Shown: one piece after another, positions 26,828-37,206 of the stretch
How the letters are laid out: every line of letters starts with the position of its first letter
How positions within the stretch are numbered: position 1 is the first letter of the stretch
Assembly: GCF_000785435.2 (NCBI RefSeq)
Contig: NZ_JTDB02000002.1
Location: 747,663 to 811,662, forward strand
DNA length: 64,000 nt
Reading direction: 5' to 3'
Origin: Paraburkholderia sacchari
GTDB lineage: Bacteria > Pseudomonadota > Gammaproteobacteria > Burkholderiales > Burkholderiaceae
The notes under the pieces: model-generated
Told to the model about the DNA's origin: nothing
Database searches by the model: none
The model's input: the letters and a program-made list of their open reading frames with translations, nothing else
Made by a program: the position numbers and the translations under genes

Positions 26828-28507
26828 TCAAGCCGCCAGCATCTCCTTCGCATGCCGGCGCGTGGTGGCCGTGATCTCCAGCCCGCCGAGCATGCGCGCG
26901 ACTTCCTCCACGCGGCCCGGCCTGTCGAGCGGCGTGACGACCGAGACCGTGCCGCCATTGCCGTCGCCGGACTTCGAGACCTGGAAGTGGTGATCGCCGC
27001 GCGCGGCGACCTGGGGCAGGTGCGTGACGCACAGCACCTGGCGCTGGCGGCCGAGCTGATGCAGCAAGCGCCCGACCACCTCGGCGACGCCGCCGCCGAT
27101 GCCGGTGTCCACCTCGTCGAAGATCAGCGTGGGCGTGGGGCTCGCGGCGCTCGCGATCACGGCGAGCGCAAGGCTGATGCGCGCGAGTTCGCCGCCCGAG
27201 GCGATTTTCGCGAGCGGGCGCAGCGGCACGCCCGCGTGGCCGGCCACGCGAAATTCGATTTGCTCCAGACCGTGCGCGCCGCCGATCGGCTCGCCGCTCG
27301 CGCTGTTGCCGAGCGGAACCAGCGCGACTTCGAAGCTGCCGCCCGCCATCGACAATTCCTGCATGCCCTGCGTGACTGCCGCGCCAAGCGCCTTGGCGGC
27401 CTTCGCGCGCGCCTTCGAAAGCTGGCGGGCCTCGGCGAGATACGCTTCGTGCGCCTTGTCGGCGGCGGCGCGCAGCACGTCGAGATCGGAGGCGGCGTCG
27501 AGCGCCGCAAGCTGGGCGCGGCGCGCCGCGTGTTCCTCGGGCAGCGATTCGGCTTGCAGGCGGAACTTGCGCGCCGCCGAGTGCAGTGCGTCGAGCCGGT
27601 GCTCGACCTGCGCGAGCCGTTGCGGATCGAGATCGAGCCGTTGGGCGTAATGGGAGAGCGAGTAGGCCGCTTCCTGCAACTGGATAGCGGCGGGTTCGAG
27701 CGCGGCGAGCGCGTCGCCGAGCGCGGGATCGACCTCGGCGAGATCGCGCAGCTTCGAGAGGATCGAGTTCAGATGCGAGATCATCGCGTCGTCGGATTCG
27801 GAGAGCGCTGCGAGCGCGCCTTGCACGCCTTCGATCAGATTCGCCGAATTCGCAAGCCTTACGTGCTCGGCGTTCACTTCTTCCCACTCGCCGGGCTGCG
27901 GCGCGACTTTGTCGAGCTCGGCGAGCTGCCAGGCAAGGCGCTCGCGCTCGAGCTGGAGTTCGCGGTCGCGCGACATCGCGGTTTGCACGGCGAGGCGGGC
28001 GTCGCGGGCGACGCGCCACGCGCGCGTGACGGCGGCAGCCATGTCGACCAGGCCCGCGTGCGTGTCGAACAGTTCGCGCTGCGCGTCGGGGCGCATGAGC
28101 AGCTGATGCGCGTGCTGGCCGTGAATGTCGACGAGGCGCTCGCCCACCTCGCGCAACTGCGCGAGCGTGGCCGGCGTGCCGTTGATGAACGCGCGCGAGC
28201 GCCCGCCGCTGTCGACCACGCGGCGCAGCATTACCGTGTTTTCGCCATCGGGCGTGGCGAGCGCCTGCTCGTCGAGCCACTGCGCCACATGCGGCGGGGC
28301 GTCGAATTCGGCGGTGATGTCGGCGCGGCTTTCGCCCGTGCGCACCACGCCGGCGTCGGCGCGCGCGCCGAGCGTGAGCGCGAGGGCGTCGATCAGGATC
28401 GACTTGCCCGCGCCGGTCTCGCCGGAGAAGACGGAAAAGCCGTTGTCGAATTCGAGGTCGAGCGCGGCGACGATCACGAAGTCGCGGATCGAAAGATGGC
28501 GGAGCAT
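26828..28507 (-). CDS. recN: DNA repair protein RecN
   Basis: RecN is an SMC-like ATPase that holds DNA ends together during double-strand break repair. The 559 residues show the Walker A motif GETGAGKS (29-36) directly after an SMC-type N-terminus (LRHLSIRDFVIV). A long helical, coiled-coil middle (about 160-370) follows, then the ABC signature AKIASGGELARISLA and Walker B TLIFDEVDTGIGG, ending THLPQVAARGDHHF. It starts 7 bases after nadK, so the two form an operon, the standard arrangement beside hrcA in betaproteobacteria. No LexA box was seen upstream of nadK. Confidence 0.96.
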   Translation of the reverse strand: MLRHLSIRDFVIVAALDLEFDNGFSVFSGETGAGKSILIDALALTLGARADAGVVRTGESRADITAEFDAPPHVAQWLDEQALATPDGENTVMLRRVVDSGGRSRAFINGTPATLAQLREVGERLVDIHGQHAHQLLMRPDAQRELFDTHAGLVDMAAAVTRAWRVARDARLAVQTAMSRDRELQLERERLAWQLAELDKVAPQPGEWEEVNAEHVRLANSANLIEGVQGALAALSESDDAMISHLNSILSKLRDLAEVDPALGDALAALEPAAIQLQEAAYSLSHYAQRLDLDPQRLAQVEHRLDALHSAARKFRLQAESLPEEHAARRAQLAALDAASDLDVLRAAADKAHEAYLAEARQLSKARAKAAKALGAAVTQGMQELSMAGGSFEVALVPLGNSASGEPIGGAHGLEQIEFRVAGHAGVPLRPLAKIASGGELARISLALAVIASAASPTPTLIFDEVDTGIGGGVAEVVGRLLHQLGRQRQVLCVTHLPQVAARGDHHFQVSKSGDGNGGTVSVVTPLDRPGRVEEVARMLGGLEITATTRRHAKEMLAA

Positions 28508-28514
28508 GGCGGCC

Positions 28515-29426
28515 TCAGTCTTCCGGGTCGTCTTGTAGCGAGGGATGTTCGTTCCAGTGCAGCTTCTGGCGCAGGGTCCGGAAATAGCTGTAGCCGACCG
28601 GATGCAGGAAAGGCACGGTATGGCGCGAGCGGCGCACCTCGATCACGTCGTTGAGTTCGAGGGCCGTGAACGACTGCATGTCGAAGTTCACATTGACGTC
28701 GCGCCCCGCGATGATCTGGATACTGACCTTGCAGTCGTCGGGCAGCACGATCGGGCGGTTCGAGAGCGCATGCGGCGCAATCGGCACGAGCACGATGCCC
28801 TGCAACTGCGGATGCAGCAGCGGCCCCTGCGAGGAGAGCGAATAGGCTGTCGAGCCCGTGGGCGTGGCGACGATCAGCCCGTCCGAGCGCTGGTTGTACA
28901 TGAAGCGGCCGTCCACGTGCACGCGTAGCTCCGCCATGCCGGAAACGCCGCTGCGGTTCACCACCACGTCGTTGAACGCGAGCGCATGGTAGATCGGGTC
29001 GCCGCCGCGCGTGATGCGCGACTCGAGCAGCGAGCGCTCCTCGCGCTCGAAGCTGCCCGCGAGCAGTTGCGGCACGACTTCCTGCATGTCGGCAAACGGG
29101 ATGTCGGTGATGAAGCCCAGACGCCCGTGGTTGATGCCGATGAGCGGCGTGCGGTAGGGCGCGAGCTGGCGGCCGGTGCCGAGCATCGTGCCGTCGCCGC
29201 CGAGCACCACGGCCACATCCGCGCGCGCGCCGATTTCGGCGATCTGCAGCGCCGGATAGCCGGTGGCGCCGATCTCCTGGGCCGTGTGCGCTTCGAACAC
29301 CACGTCGAAGCCGCGCTGCGAAATCGTATGGGCGAGCGCCATCAGCGGCTCGCCGATGCCTTGCGTATTGCTGCGCCCGACGAGCGCAACCGTTTTGAAC
29401 TGGCTCTGGATCTTCTGGATCTGCAT
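28515..29426 (-). CDS. nadK: NAD kinase
   Basis: NadK phosphorylates NAD to NADP in the cytoplasm. From the ATG at 29426 the product is 303 residues, the usual length; the frame is open 34 codons more but runs through a hairpin region. The catalytic GGDGT is at 76-80, followed by [20 protein letters not shown] and [16 protein letters not shown], all signature blocks. On the minus strand a TATGGT about 15-20 bases before the start could be the -10 box. The gene is divergent from hrcA and is the first gene of nadK-recN. Confidence 0.96.
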   Translation of the reverse strand: MQIQKIQSQFKTVALVGRSNTQGIGEPLMALAHTISQRGFDVVFEAHTAQEIGATGYPALQIAEIGARADVAVVLGGDGTMLGTGRQLAPYRTPLIGINHGRLGFITDIPFADMQEVVPQLLAGSFEREERSLLESRITRGGDPIYHALAFNDVVVNRSGVSGMAELRVHVDGRFMYNQRSDGLIVATPTGSTAYSLSSQGPLLHPQLQGIVLVPIAPHALSNRPIVLPDDCKVSIQIIAGRDVNVNFDMQSFTALELNDVIEVRRSRHTVPFLHPVGYSYFRTLRQKLHWNEHPSLQDDPED

Positions 29427-29465
29427 GCCGGCATTACACCATAGTCGGGTCTCGAAAAGAACCTG

Positions 29466-29511
29466 GCAGCCCTTGCCCACGGGGCGCGGGCAAGGGCTGC
29501 GCCCCCTTTTT
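29466..29511 (+). other. Perfect 13-bp hairpin with T-run in the nadK-hrcA divergent region
   Basis: GCAGCCCTTGCCC (29466-29478) and GGGCAAGGGCTGC (29488-29500) are exact complements around a 9-base loop, followed by GCCCCCTTTTT (to 29511). In form it is a rightward intrinsic terminator, yet it sits between two divergent genes, where no rightward gene ends. It could insulate hrcA from antisense transcription out of the nadK-recN region, or act as a protein site. The structure is seen; the role is inferred. Confidence 0.65.
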
Positions 29512-29647
29512 GCAGGCCGGCGTGACACGGCGATGACGGTGCGCCCAAAACAGTGCAGGGGCTACCGTGTTTGCTGGGCGCCCGGGCCACCGGCGCGAAC
29601 GCGGGCGGGCTCGCCGCCAACCCGGCATTAGGCTAGAATTTTCAGTC

Positions 29648-30667
29648 ATGCTAGACCCTCGCGCACAAACCCTCCTCAAAACGCTGATCGAGCGCTACAT
29701 CGCCGAAGGTCAGCCGGTCGGCTCGCGCACGCTGTCGCGCTTTTCCGGCCTGGAGCTGAGCCCGGCAACGATCCGCAACGTGATGTCGGACCTCGAGGAG
29801 CTGGGGCTTGTGTCGAGCCCCCACACCTCGGCGGGGCGCGTGCCCACGCCGCGCGGCTACCGCCTGTTCGTCGACACCCTGCTCACCGTCGAGCCCTCGG
29901 CCGACGACGACGCGCTCACGCGCGCGGTCAAGACCACGCTGCGCCCCGGCGAGCCGCAGAAGGTGGTGGCGGCGGCGGCCAGCGTGCTCTCGAATCTCTC
30001 GCAGTTCGCGGGCGTGGTGCTCACGCCGCGGCGCACGCACGTTTTCAAGCAGGTCGAGTTCATGCGCCTGTCCGACAAGCGCATCCTGCTCATCATCGTG
30101 ACGCCCGAAGGCGACGTGCAGAACCGCATCATGGCGACGCAGCGCGACTTCGCGCCTTCCGAACTCATAGAAGCCTCCAATTACATCAACGCGCACTTTG
30201 CGGGCCTGTCGTTCGACGAGGTGCGGCAGCGCCTGCGTGAAGAGATCGACGCGCTGCGCGGCGACATGACCACGCTCATGCACGCCGCCGTGACCGCGAG
30301 CACCGACGAAACCGACACCGGCGAGACTGTGCTCATTTCCGGCGAGCGCAACCTGCTCGAAGTGGCCGATCTGTCGTCGGACATGGCGCGCCTGCGCAAG
30401 CTGTTCGACGTGTTCGACCAGAAAACGAGCCTCCTGCAACTGCTCGACGTGTCGAGCCACGCCCAGGGCGTGCAGATCTTCATTGGCGGCGAGTCGAACC
30501 TCGTGCCGATCGAGGAAATGAGCGTGGTGACCGCGCCTTACGAAGTGAACGGCAAGATCGTTGGCACGCTCGGCGTGATCGGCCCGACGCGCATGGCTTA
30601 CAACCGCGTGATTCCGATCGTGGACATCACCGCGCGCCTGCTCTCGCTCACGCTCAGCCAGAACTGA
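29648..30667 (+). CDS. hrcA: Heat-inducible transcription repressor HrcA
   Basis: HrcA binds CIRCE operators (TTAGCACTC-n9-GAGTGCTAA) and represses chaperone genes, with GroEL as its co-factor. From the ATG at 29648 it has 339 residues, the family length. The N-terminal winged helix is visible ([19 protein letters not shown] and [16 protein letters not shown], then [16 protein letters not shown]). A GAF-like core and the C-terminal [15 protein letters not shown] follow. A TAGAAT close to the start (29633-29638) could be a -10 box, which would leave almost no leader. No CIRCE element was found here or before grpE, dnaK or dnaJ. Confidence 0.96.
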   Translation: MLDPRAQTLLKTLIERYIAEGQPVGSRTLSRFSGLELSPATIRNVMSDLEELGLVSSPHTSAGRVPTPRGYRLFVDTLLTVEPSADDDALTRAVKTTLRPGEPQKVVAAAASVLSNLSQFAGVVLTPRRTHVFKQVEFMRLSDKRILLIIVTPEGDVQNRIMATQRDFAPSELIEASNYINAHFAGLSFDEVRQRLREEIDALRGDMTTLMHAAVTASTDETDTGETVLISGERNLLEVADLSSDMARLRKLFDVFDQKTSLLQLLDVSSHAQGVQIFIGGESNLVPIEEMSVVTAPYEVNGKIVGTLGVIGPTRMAYNRVIPIVDITARLLSLTLSQN

Positions 30668-30838
30668 CCGCGCTTGCCGCACGGTTTGCCCGCGTTTCAC
30701 TGTGTGTCCATCTTCTCCCGTGGTGGCGCGGCCCGCCACTGGCCGAATGGCTAACGTTGGTGGTTTGGCGCGCGCCGCCGCTGTGCATACAGCGCCTCGT
30801 GAGCAGGCTTTGGAGCCCGGCGCATCCAGCACGCCCGC

Positions 30839-30844
30839 TATAAT
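30839..30844 (+). promoter_or_regulatory. Consensus -10 box upstream of hemH
   Basis: TATAAT lies 53 bases before the hemH ATG, in an otherwise GC-rich 230-base gap after hrcA. No good -35 hexamer is present at 16-18 bases (the sequence there is CCCGGC), so activator help or an extended contact may be needed. Confidence 0.55.
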
Positions 30845-30897
30845 GCGCACTTGTACAACCCTTGCCGCGCGTTCAAGCGCGGCGCACCTGATCGCCT

Positions 30898-31965
30898 ATG
30901 CGTTTCGACCTGGAGCGGCCCCTGCAGTCCGCCGTCGCGCATCGTGTCGCGGTGCTGCTCATCAATCTGGGCACGCCCGATGCGCCCACGCCGCGCGCGG
31001 TGCGCCGCTATCTGGCGCAATTCCTCTCCGATCCGCGCGTGGTCGAGATTCCCGCGCCCATCTGGCAAGTCATCCTGCGCGGGCTGATTCTGCCGTTTCG
31101 CAGCCGTTCGTCGGCGAAGAAATACGCAGCGGTCTGGACGCCCGAAGGCTCCCCGCTGCGCGTGCACACGCAGAAGCAGGCCGACGGCTTGCGCCATCTG
31201 CTGCATCTGAACGACTACGCCGTACTCGTGGAGCATGCGATGCGCTACGGCACGCCCGACATCGCGGCGATGCTCAGCCAGCTCAAGCTCGCGGGGGCCG
31301 AGCGCATTTTGCTGGTGCCGATGTATCCGCAATACTCGGCGTCGACCACGGCCACGGCGTTCGACGCCGCGTTTGCCAAGCTGCGGCGCATGCGCAATCA
31401 GCCGGAAATCCGCACGGTGCGCGCGTATCACGACCATCCGGCCTATATTGCGGCGCTCGCGACCCAGGTGCGGGAGTACTGGCAGGCCCACGGCCGCCCC
31501 GACTTCGCGGCAGGCGACCGCCTCGTGCTGAGTTTTCACGGCGTGCCGAGCCGCACGCTCGATCTCGGCGACCCGTACCACGATCAATGCCAGCAGACGG
31601 CCTCGCTCCTCATGCACGCGCTTGAACTCACGCCGGTCGAATGCCGCGTCACGTTCCAGTCGCGCTTCGGGCGGGCCCAGTGGTTGCAGCCCTATACCGC
31701 GCCGACGCTCAGGGAACTCGGGCAGGGCGGCGTGCGTCGCGCCGACGTGTTCTGTCCTGGCTTCACGGCGGACTGCCTCGAGACCATCGAGGAAATCGGC
31801 ATGGAGGTCCGCGACGAGTTCCTGCATGGCGGCGGCAAAGAGTTCCATCGGATTCCGTGCCTGAACGCGTCGCCGGCGTGGATCGCGGCGCTGGGCGAAA
31901 TCGTCGCGCAAAACCTGCAGGGCTGGCCGGTGCGGGCGCCGGTTCCAGTCGGCGCGACGGCCTGA
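30898..31965 (+). CDS. hemH: Ferrochelatase HemH
   Basis: Ferrochelatase inserts Fe(II) into protoporphyrin IX, the last step of heme synthesis, at the inner face of the cytoplasmic membrane. The 355-residue protein shows [12 protein letters not shown] near the N-terminus. The metal-site His is in [10 protein letters not shown] (H214) and the conserved Glu in [15 protein letters not shown] (E295). [16 protein letters not shown] is the well-conserved loop between them. It lies between hrcA and hslR, a placement seen in related genomes. A TATAAT box precedes it by 53 bases. Its stop is 37 bases before hslR, and the two are probably transcribed together. Confidence 0.95.
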   Translation: MRFDLERPLQSAVAHRVAVLLINLGTPDAPTPRAVRRYLAQFLSDPRVVEIPAPIWQVILRGLILPFRSRSSAKKYAAVWTPEGSPLRVHTQKQADGLRHLLHLNDYAVLVEHAMRYGTPDIAAMLSQLKLAGAERILLVPMYPQYSASTTATAFDAAFAKLRRMRNQPEIRTVRAYHDHPAYIAALATQVREYWQAHGRPDFAAGDRLVLSFHGVPSRTLDLGDPYHDQCQQTASLLMHALELTPVECRVTFQSRFGRAQWLQPYTAPTLRELGQGGVRRADVFCPGFTADCLETIEEIGMEVRDEFLHGGGKEFHRIPCLNASPAWIAALGEIVAQNLQGWPVRAPVPVGATA

Positions 31966-32002
31966 GCGCGGGACTTTGGCGGCGCTCAATCAGGAAGCAT
32001 CT

Positions 32003-32410
32003 ATGAACTACAAGATTTCGACCGAACCCGGCGCACGTCTGCGCATCGACAAATGGCTATGGGCCGCGCGCTTTTTCAAGACACGTTCGCAGGCGTCGGA
32101 CGCCATCGGCAAGGGCCGCGTGCGGATCGGCGGCGATGTCGTGAAGGCTTCCCGGGACGTGCGCGTGGGCGACTTCGTGAAAATCGAGATCGATCACGCG
32201 GTATGGGAGGTGCAGGTGCTCGGCATCTGCGAGGTGCGCGGCCCGGCGAGCATCGCCCAGACGCTCTATGCGGAAACAGAAGCCGGCCGTGCAAAGCGCA
32301 CGGCCGAACAGGAGCGCAGGCGGCTCTTCCGCGAGCCCGCCGCCGTGTTCCATGGCAGGCCCACCAAGCGCGACCGTCGCACTATCGACAAACTTTCGCG
32401 TGAGGATTGA
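32003..32410 (+). CDS. hslR: S4-domain RNA-binding protein Hsp15
   Basis: Hsp15 is a heat-shock protein that binds 50S subunits still carrying a nascent chain and helps rescue stalled ribosomes. From the ATG at 32003, preceded by AGGAAG (31992-31997), the product has 135 residues. The S4 domain spans about 12-70 (LRIDKWLWAARFFKTRSQA, then KGRVRIGGDVVKASRDVRVG), and a basic C-terminal tail (HGRPTKRDRRTIDKL) follows. It sits inside a heat-shock neighbourhood (hrcA, grpE, dnaK, dnaJ), which supports the assignment, but I found no sigma-32 promoter directly in front of it. Confidence 0.92.
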   Translation: MNYKISTEPGARLRIDKWLWAARFFKTRSQASDAIGKGRVRIGGDVVKASRDVRVGDFVKIEIDHAVWEVQVLGICEVRGPASIAQTLYAETEAGRAKRTAEQERRRLFREPAAVFHGRPTKRDRRTIDKLSRED

Positions 32411-32543
32411 AGAGCTCTTCCATCGTGGCGTGAACGCCCCCGTATTCCGTCGTATTTTCATTCACGACGCCGGACATGCAGATGGTGGTGGTCCCGGCGA
32501 TGAGTACCAGAGCGACCACCGAGATGGCAAAGGTCAGTTTCAC
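32382..32543 (-). CDS. Possible small exported or membrane protein, GTG start
   Basis: A 53-residue frame begins at a GTG (32543) preceded by GGGGGAG four bases away, a strong ribosome-binding site. The product starts with a Lys and about 22 hydrophobic residues (KLTFAISVVALVLIAG), like a signal peptide or single membrane span, and ends with a short hydrophilic tail (NENTTEYGG to AKVCR). Its 3' end overlaps the last 29 bases of hslR on the opposite strand. I do not recognise the family. Evidence for it is the good start signal and the signal-like N-terminus; small size and low information keep confidence moderate. Confidence 0.45.
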   Translation of the reverse strand: MKLTFAISVVALVLIAGTTTICMSGVVNENTTEYGGVHATMEELFNPHAKVCR

Positions 32544-32929
32544 GGTACTCCCCCAAGGGAAGAAAAGCTGCAAAACGGCCAATACGCGGGCCAGAGACGC
32601 AACGGCAGGGGCCCGTCGGTGCGGTGCCGGACTCAGGGTAAACGCCCCGTGAGCAGCACCTGTTCCTGAGTGTAGGTCAGGGTTGCCCCGTACTCAATTT
32701 CATTGTTGCGGCACTGCAGTAATGGTTGTAACAAGCAATTCTCGCGGTTTGATCGGTGCATAAAAAAACCGCGCGAAGCCCTTGAAATAAATGATCCGGC
32801 ACCCACGTGCTGTCGCGATGGACAAGGCGGCCGTCGCGCCGGCGCAACGCTTGCCGGCGTAGCAAACGAGCCGGCCAGGACGGCCCGCGCATTGTTCCCC
32901 CCTTTTACTATTCAACGACGTTCAGCGAC
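32544..32929. other. Leader and promoter region of grpE
   Basis: These 386 bases hold the grpE sigma-32 promoter (32781-32808) and a CGCGGTTT / AAACCGCG inverted pair (about 32743-32773) whose A-run lies inside the loop, so it is not a normal terminator. The grpE leader after the promoter is about 115 bases. No other gene is supported apart from the small leftward frame ending before this stretch. Confidence 0.5.
32781..32808 (+). promoter_or_regulatory. Sigma-32 (RpoH) type promoter of grpE
   Basis: CTTGAAA (32781-32787), a 14-base spacer and CCCACGT (32802-32808) match the heat-shock consensus CTTGAAA / CCCCATnT. It lies about 120 bases before the grpE ATG. The element before dnaK has the same spacer length and the same GGCA just before the -10, which strengthens both. 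Confidence 0.75.
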
Positions 32930-33502
32930 ATGGAAAACACGCAAGAGAACCCGACGAGCCAGAACCCCACGCCCGCGGACGAGGCGTCGCAAGCCGCTGC
33001 TCAGCCGCAACAACCCGCGGCTGAAGGCGCCGCGCAGATGCCCGAAGGCGACGCGCAAGCTGCGCTGGCCGAGGCCCAAGCGAAGGTCGCCGAGCTGCAG
33101 GATGCATTCATTCGAGCCAAGGCCGAGACGGAAAACGTCCGCCGCCGCGGGCAGGAAGACGTTGCCAAGGCGCACAAGTTCGCCATCGAGAGCTTTGCCG
33201 AGCACTTGCTGCCGGTCGTGGACAGCCTCGAAGCGGCGCTGGCGCACGGCTCGGACGACCTCGCGAAGGTCAACGAAGGCGTCGAGCTGACGCTCAAGCA
33301 GCTGATCGGCGCGCTCGAGAAGGGCAAGGTCATGCAGATCAACCCGGTGGGCGAGAAGTTCGATCCGCATCGCCATCAGGCCATCTCGATGGTGCCCTCG
33401 GAGCAAGAGGCGAACACGGTCGTCGCGGTGCTGCAAAAGGGTTATGTGATTGCCGAGCGCGTGCTGCGCCCGGCGCTGGTCACGGTTTCGCAGCCGAAGT
33501 AA
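32930..33502 (+). CDS. grpE: Nucleotide exchange factor GrpE
   Basis: GrpE releases ADP from DnaK and so drives the Hsp70 cycle. From the ATG at 32930 it has 190 residues. The first 45 or so are Gln/Ala/Pro-rich and disordered (typical), then a long dimer-forming helix ([35 protein letters not shown]). The C-terminal beta domain follows, with [36 protein letters not shown] and [20 protein letters not shown]. The frame is open upstream but Arg-rich there, so the later ATG is used. It is expressed from its own sigma-32 promoter and separated from dnaK by 261 bases with a second one. Confidence 0.96.
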   Translation: MENTQENPTSQNPTPADEASQAAAQPQQPAAEGAAQMPEGDAQAALAEAQAKVAELQDAFIRAKAETENVRRRGQEDVAKAHKFAIESFAEHLLPVVDSLEAALAHGSDDLAKVNEGVELTLKQLIGALEKGKVMQINPVGEKFDPHRHQAISMVPSEQEANTVVAVLQKGYVIAERVLRPALVTVSQPK

Positions 33503-33619
33503 CGCGTCTCGGCCAACCGTTTCGCAGCTGTCTTGTAAGGCGTTGGAAAGATTGGGCGGCACCGTTTCGAGCGAAGCGCCGCCGATCGAAAAAATTTAAC
33601 GAATGTATAGCCCAAAGCT

Positions 33620-33647
33620 CTTGAAAACGTCCTTGCGGCACCTATTT
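33620..33647 (+). promoter_or_regulatory. Sigma-32 (RpoH) type promoter of dnaK
   Basis: CTTGAAA (33620-33626), 14 bases, and CCTATTT (33641-33647) fit the heat-shock consensus CTTGAAA / CCCCATnT. It lies about 117 bases before the dnaK ATG, almost the same distance as the equivalent element before grpE. This gives dnaK independent heat induction besides read-through from grpE. Confidence 0.8.
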
Positions 33648-33763
33648 GGGCAACAGTGAATTGAAACAAACCGAATTGAGCTGAGGCGAACGCCCCCGCA
33701 CCACGCGAGAAGCGGCGGAGAAGCGGCGAACGCACAGCGATCAAAATCTGGAGATTGGACAAA

Positions 33764-35707
<1,944 letters not shown>

Positions 35708-36024
35708 GTCTGCTCGTTCAGGGCCAGGACATCCGGCGCGAAGTGCGCCGGATGTCGCGAGAATCGGGCCCGGGTCGAAAGGACTGAGCAGACCCAAGCA
35801 CGGCCGCATCGGTTACGATGCGCTTCGGCATTGCAGCGCCTGGCGGGCCTTTTTGGCTCTCCGGGCACATTTGTTTTATGGAGGCCGTTCTCTTGCAGGG
35901 GCCGCCGGGGCGTGAAAGCGCCCGTGCGCGGAAGGTGCGAAGGAGCGGCAAACGGGTCACGAGATCCAGCATTCAAGAGGAGCCGGCGCGTGCGCGAAAG
36001 GTGCGCGGCCGGCGTTGAACCGAT
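35708..36024 (+). other. Structured dnaK-dnaJ intergenic region
   Basis: The 317 bases between dnaK and dnaJ hold no gene but several complementary segments. GTCTGCTC (35708-35715) pairs with GAGCAGAC (35786-35793), enclosing a perfect 11-bp hairpin (35729-35755). Further on, two related direct repeats of the form GTGCGCGnAAGGTGCG lie near 35927 and 35989. I see no clear sigma-32 promoter for dnaJ, so dnaJ is probably read from the dnaK promoter through this structured segment. Confidence 0.5.
35729..35755 (+). repeat. Perfect 11-bp stem-loop after dnaK
   Basis: ACATCCGGCGC (35729-35739) and GCGCCGGATGT (35745-35755) are exact complements around GAAGT. The hairpin starts 22 bases after the dnaK stop and lacks a T-run, so it is more likely an mRNA 3'-end stabiliser or partial attenuator than a full terminator. 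It is nested inside an outer 8-bp pairing. Confidence 0.65.
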
Positions 36025-37161
36025 ATGGCGAAACGGGATTACTACGAGGTTCTGGGCGTCGCGAAGAACGCGAGCGACGACGAAATCAAGAAGGCTTATC
36101 GCAAGCTTGCGATGAAGTATCACCCCGACCGCAATCCGGACAGCAAGGATGCGGAAGAGCATTTCAAGGAGGTGAAAGAAGCCTACGAGATGCTGTCGGA
36201 CTCGCAAAAGCGCGGGGCTTACGACCAGTACGGCCACGCGGGTGTCGATCCCAACATGGGTGGAGCGGGTGCGCAGGGCTTCGGCGGTTTCGCGGACGCT
36301 TTCGGTGACATCTTCGGCGATATTTTTGGCCAGGCAGCCGGCGGCGGTGGCCGTGGCGCGCGTGGCGGCCCGCAGGTGTACCGCGGCGCGGACCTGCGCT
36401 ACAGCATGGAAATCACGCTGGAGCAGGCGGCACACGGCTACGAGACGCAAATTCGCGTGCCGGGATGGAGCAGCTGCGACGTCTGCCACGGCTCGGGCGC
36501 GAAACCCGGCACCAAGCCCGAGACCTGCCCGACCTGCCACGGCTCCGGTTCGGTGCGCATGTCGCAGGGCTTCTTCAGCATCCAGCAGACCTGCCCGAAG
36601 TGCCATGGCACTGGCTCCTATATTCCCGAGCCCTGCACGAACTGCCACGGCGCGGGCAAGGTGAAGGAAACCAAGACGCTCGAAGTGAAGATTCCGGCGG
36701 GCATCGACGACGGCATGCGCATCCGCTCGGCAGGCAACGGCGAGCCGGGCATCAACGGCGGGCCGTCGGGCGATCTCTATGTCGAGATCCACATCAAGCA
36801 GCACGCGGTGTTCGAGCGCGACGGCGACGACCTCCATTGCCAGATGCCGATTCCGTTCACCACGGCGGCGCTCGGCGGTGAGATCGAAGTGCCGACGCTG
36901 GCGGGCCGCGCGAGCTTCACGGTGCCCGAGGGCACGCAGTCGGGCAAGACTTTCCGTCTGCGCGGCAAGGGCATCAAGGGCCTGCGTTCGAGCATCGCCG
37001 GCGATCTGTACGTGCATGTGCAGGTCGAAACGCCGGTCAAACTCACCGAACAGCAGCGCGACTTGCTCCAGCAGTTCGAGAAGTCGCTCGTGGAAGGCGG
37101 CTCGCGCCATAGTCCGCAGAGCAAGAGCTGGTTCGACCGCGTGAAGAGCTTCTTTGATTAA
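36025..37161 (+). CDS. dnaJ: Co-chaperone DnaJ (Hsp40)
   Basis: DnaJ delivers clients to DnaK and stimulates its ATPase. The 378-residue protein has the J domain with HPD at 33-35 and a Gly/Phe-rich linker (about 72-118, with [16 protein letters not shown]). The zinc domain has four CxxCxGxG repeats (C151/C154, C168/C171, C190/C193, C204/C207), and the C-terminal client-binding and dimer domains follow. This is a full-length type I DnaJ. The start ATG at 36025 has no strong ribosome-binding site. It lies 45 bases before pabBC, so the two may be co-transcribed. Confidence 0.97.
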   Translation: MAKRDYYEVLGVAKNASDDEIKKAYRKLAMKYHPDRNPDSKDAEEHFKEVKEAYEMLSDSQKRGAYDQYGHAGVDPNMGGAGAQGFGGFADAFGDIFGDIFGQAAGGGGRGARGGPQVYRGADLRYSMEITLEQAAHGYETQIRVPGWSSCDVCHGSGAKPGTKPETCPTCHGSGSVRMSQGFFSIQQTCPKCHGTGSYIPEPCTNCHGAGKVKETKTLEVKIPAGIDDGMRIRSAGNGEPGINGGPSGDLYVEIHIKQHAVFERDGDDLHCQMPIPFTTAALGGEIEVPTLAGRASFTVPEGTQSGKTFRLRGKGIKGLRSSIAGDLYVHVQVETPVKLTEQQRDLLQQFEKSLVEGGSRHSPQSKSWFDRVKSFFD

Positions 37162-37206
37162 TGCACGTCGGGATGTCGTGCGGTAGCAGGCAGGCGGTAA
37201 CGTTCA

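Noticed and set aside
26034..28280. A 748-codon leftward frame overlapping recN in another frame
   Set aside because: Arg/Ala-rich shadow of recN; no motif, and it also runs antisense through the cytochrome c gene.
29427..29647. CIRCE operator upstream of hrcA
   Set aside because: No TTAGCACTC-n9-GAGTGCTAA or near match is present; the only strong palindrome is the unrelated 13-bp hairpin.
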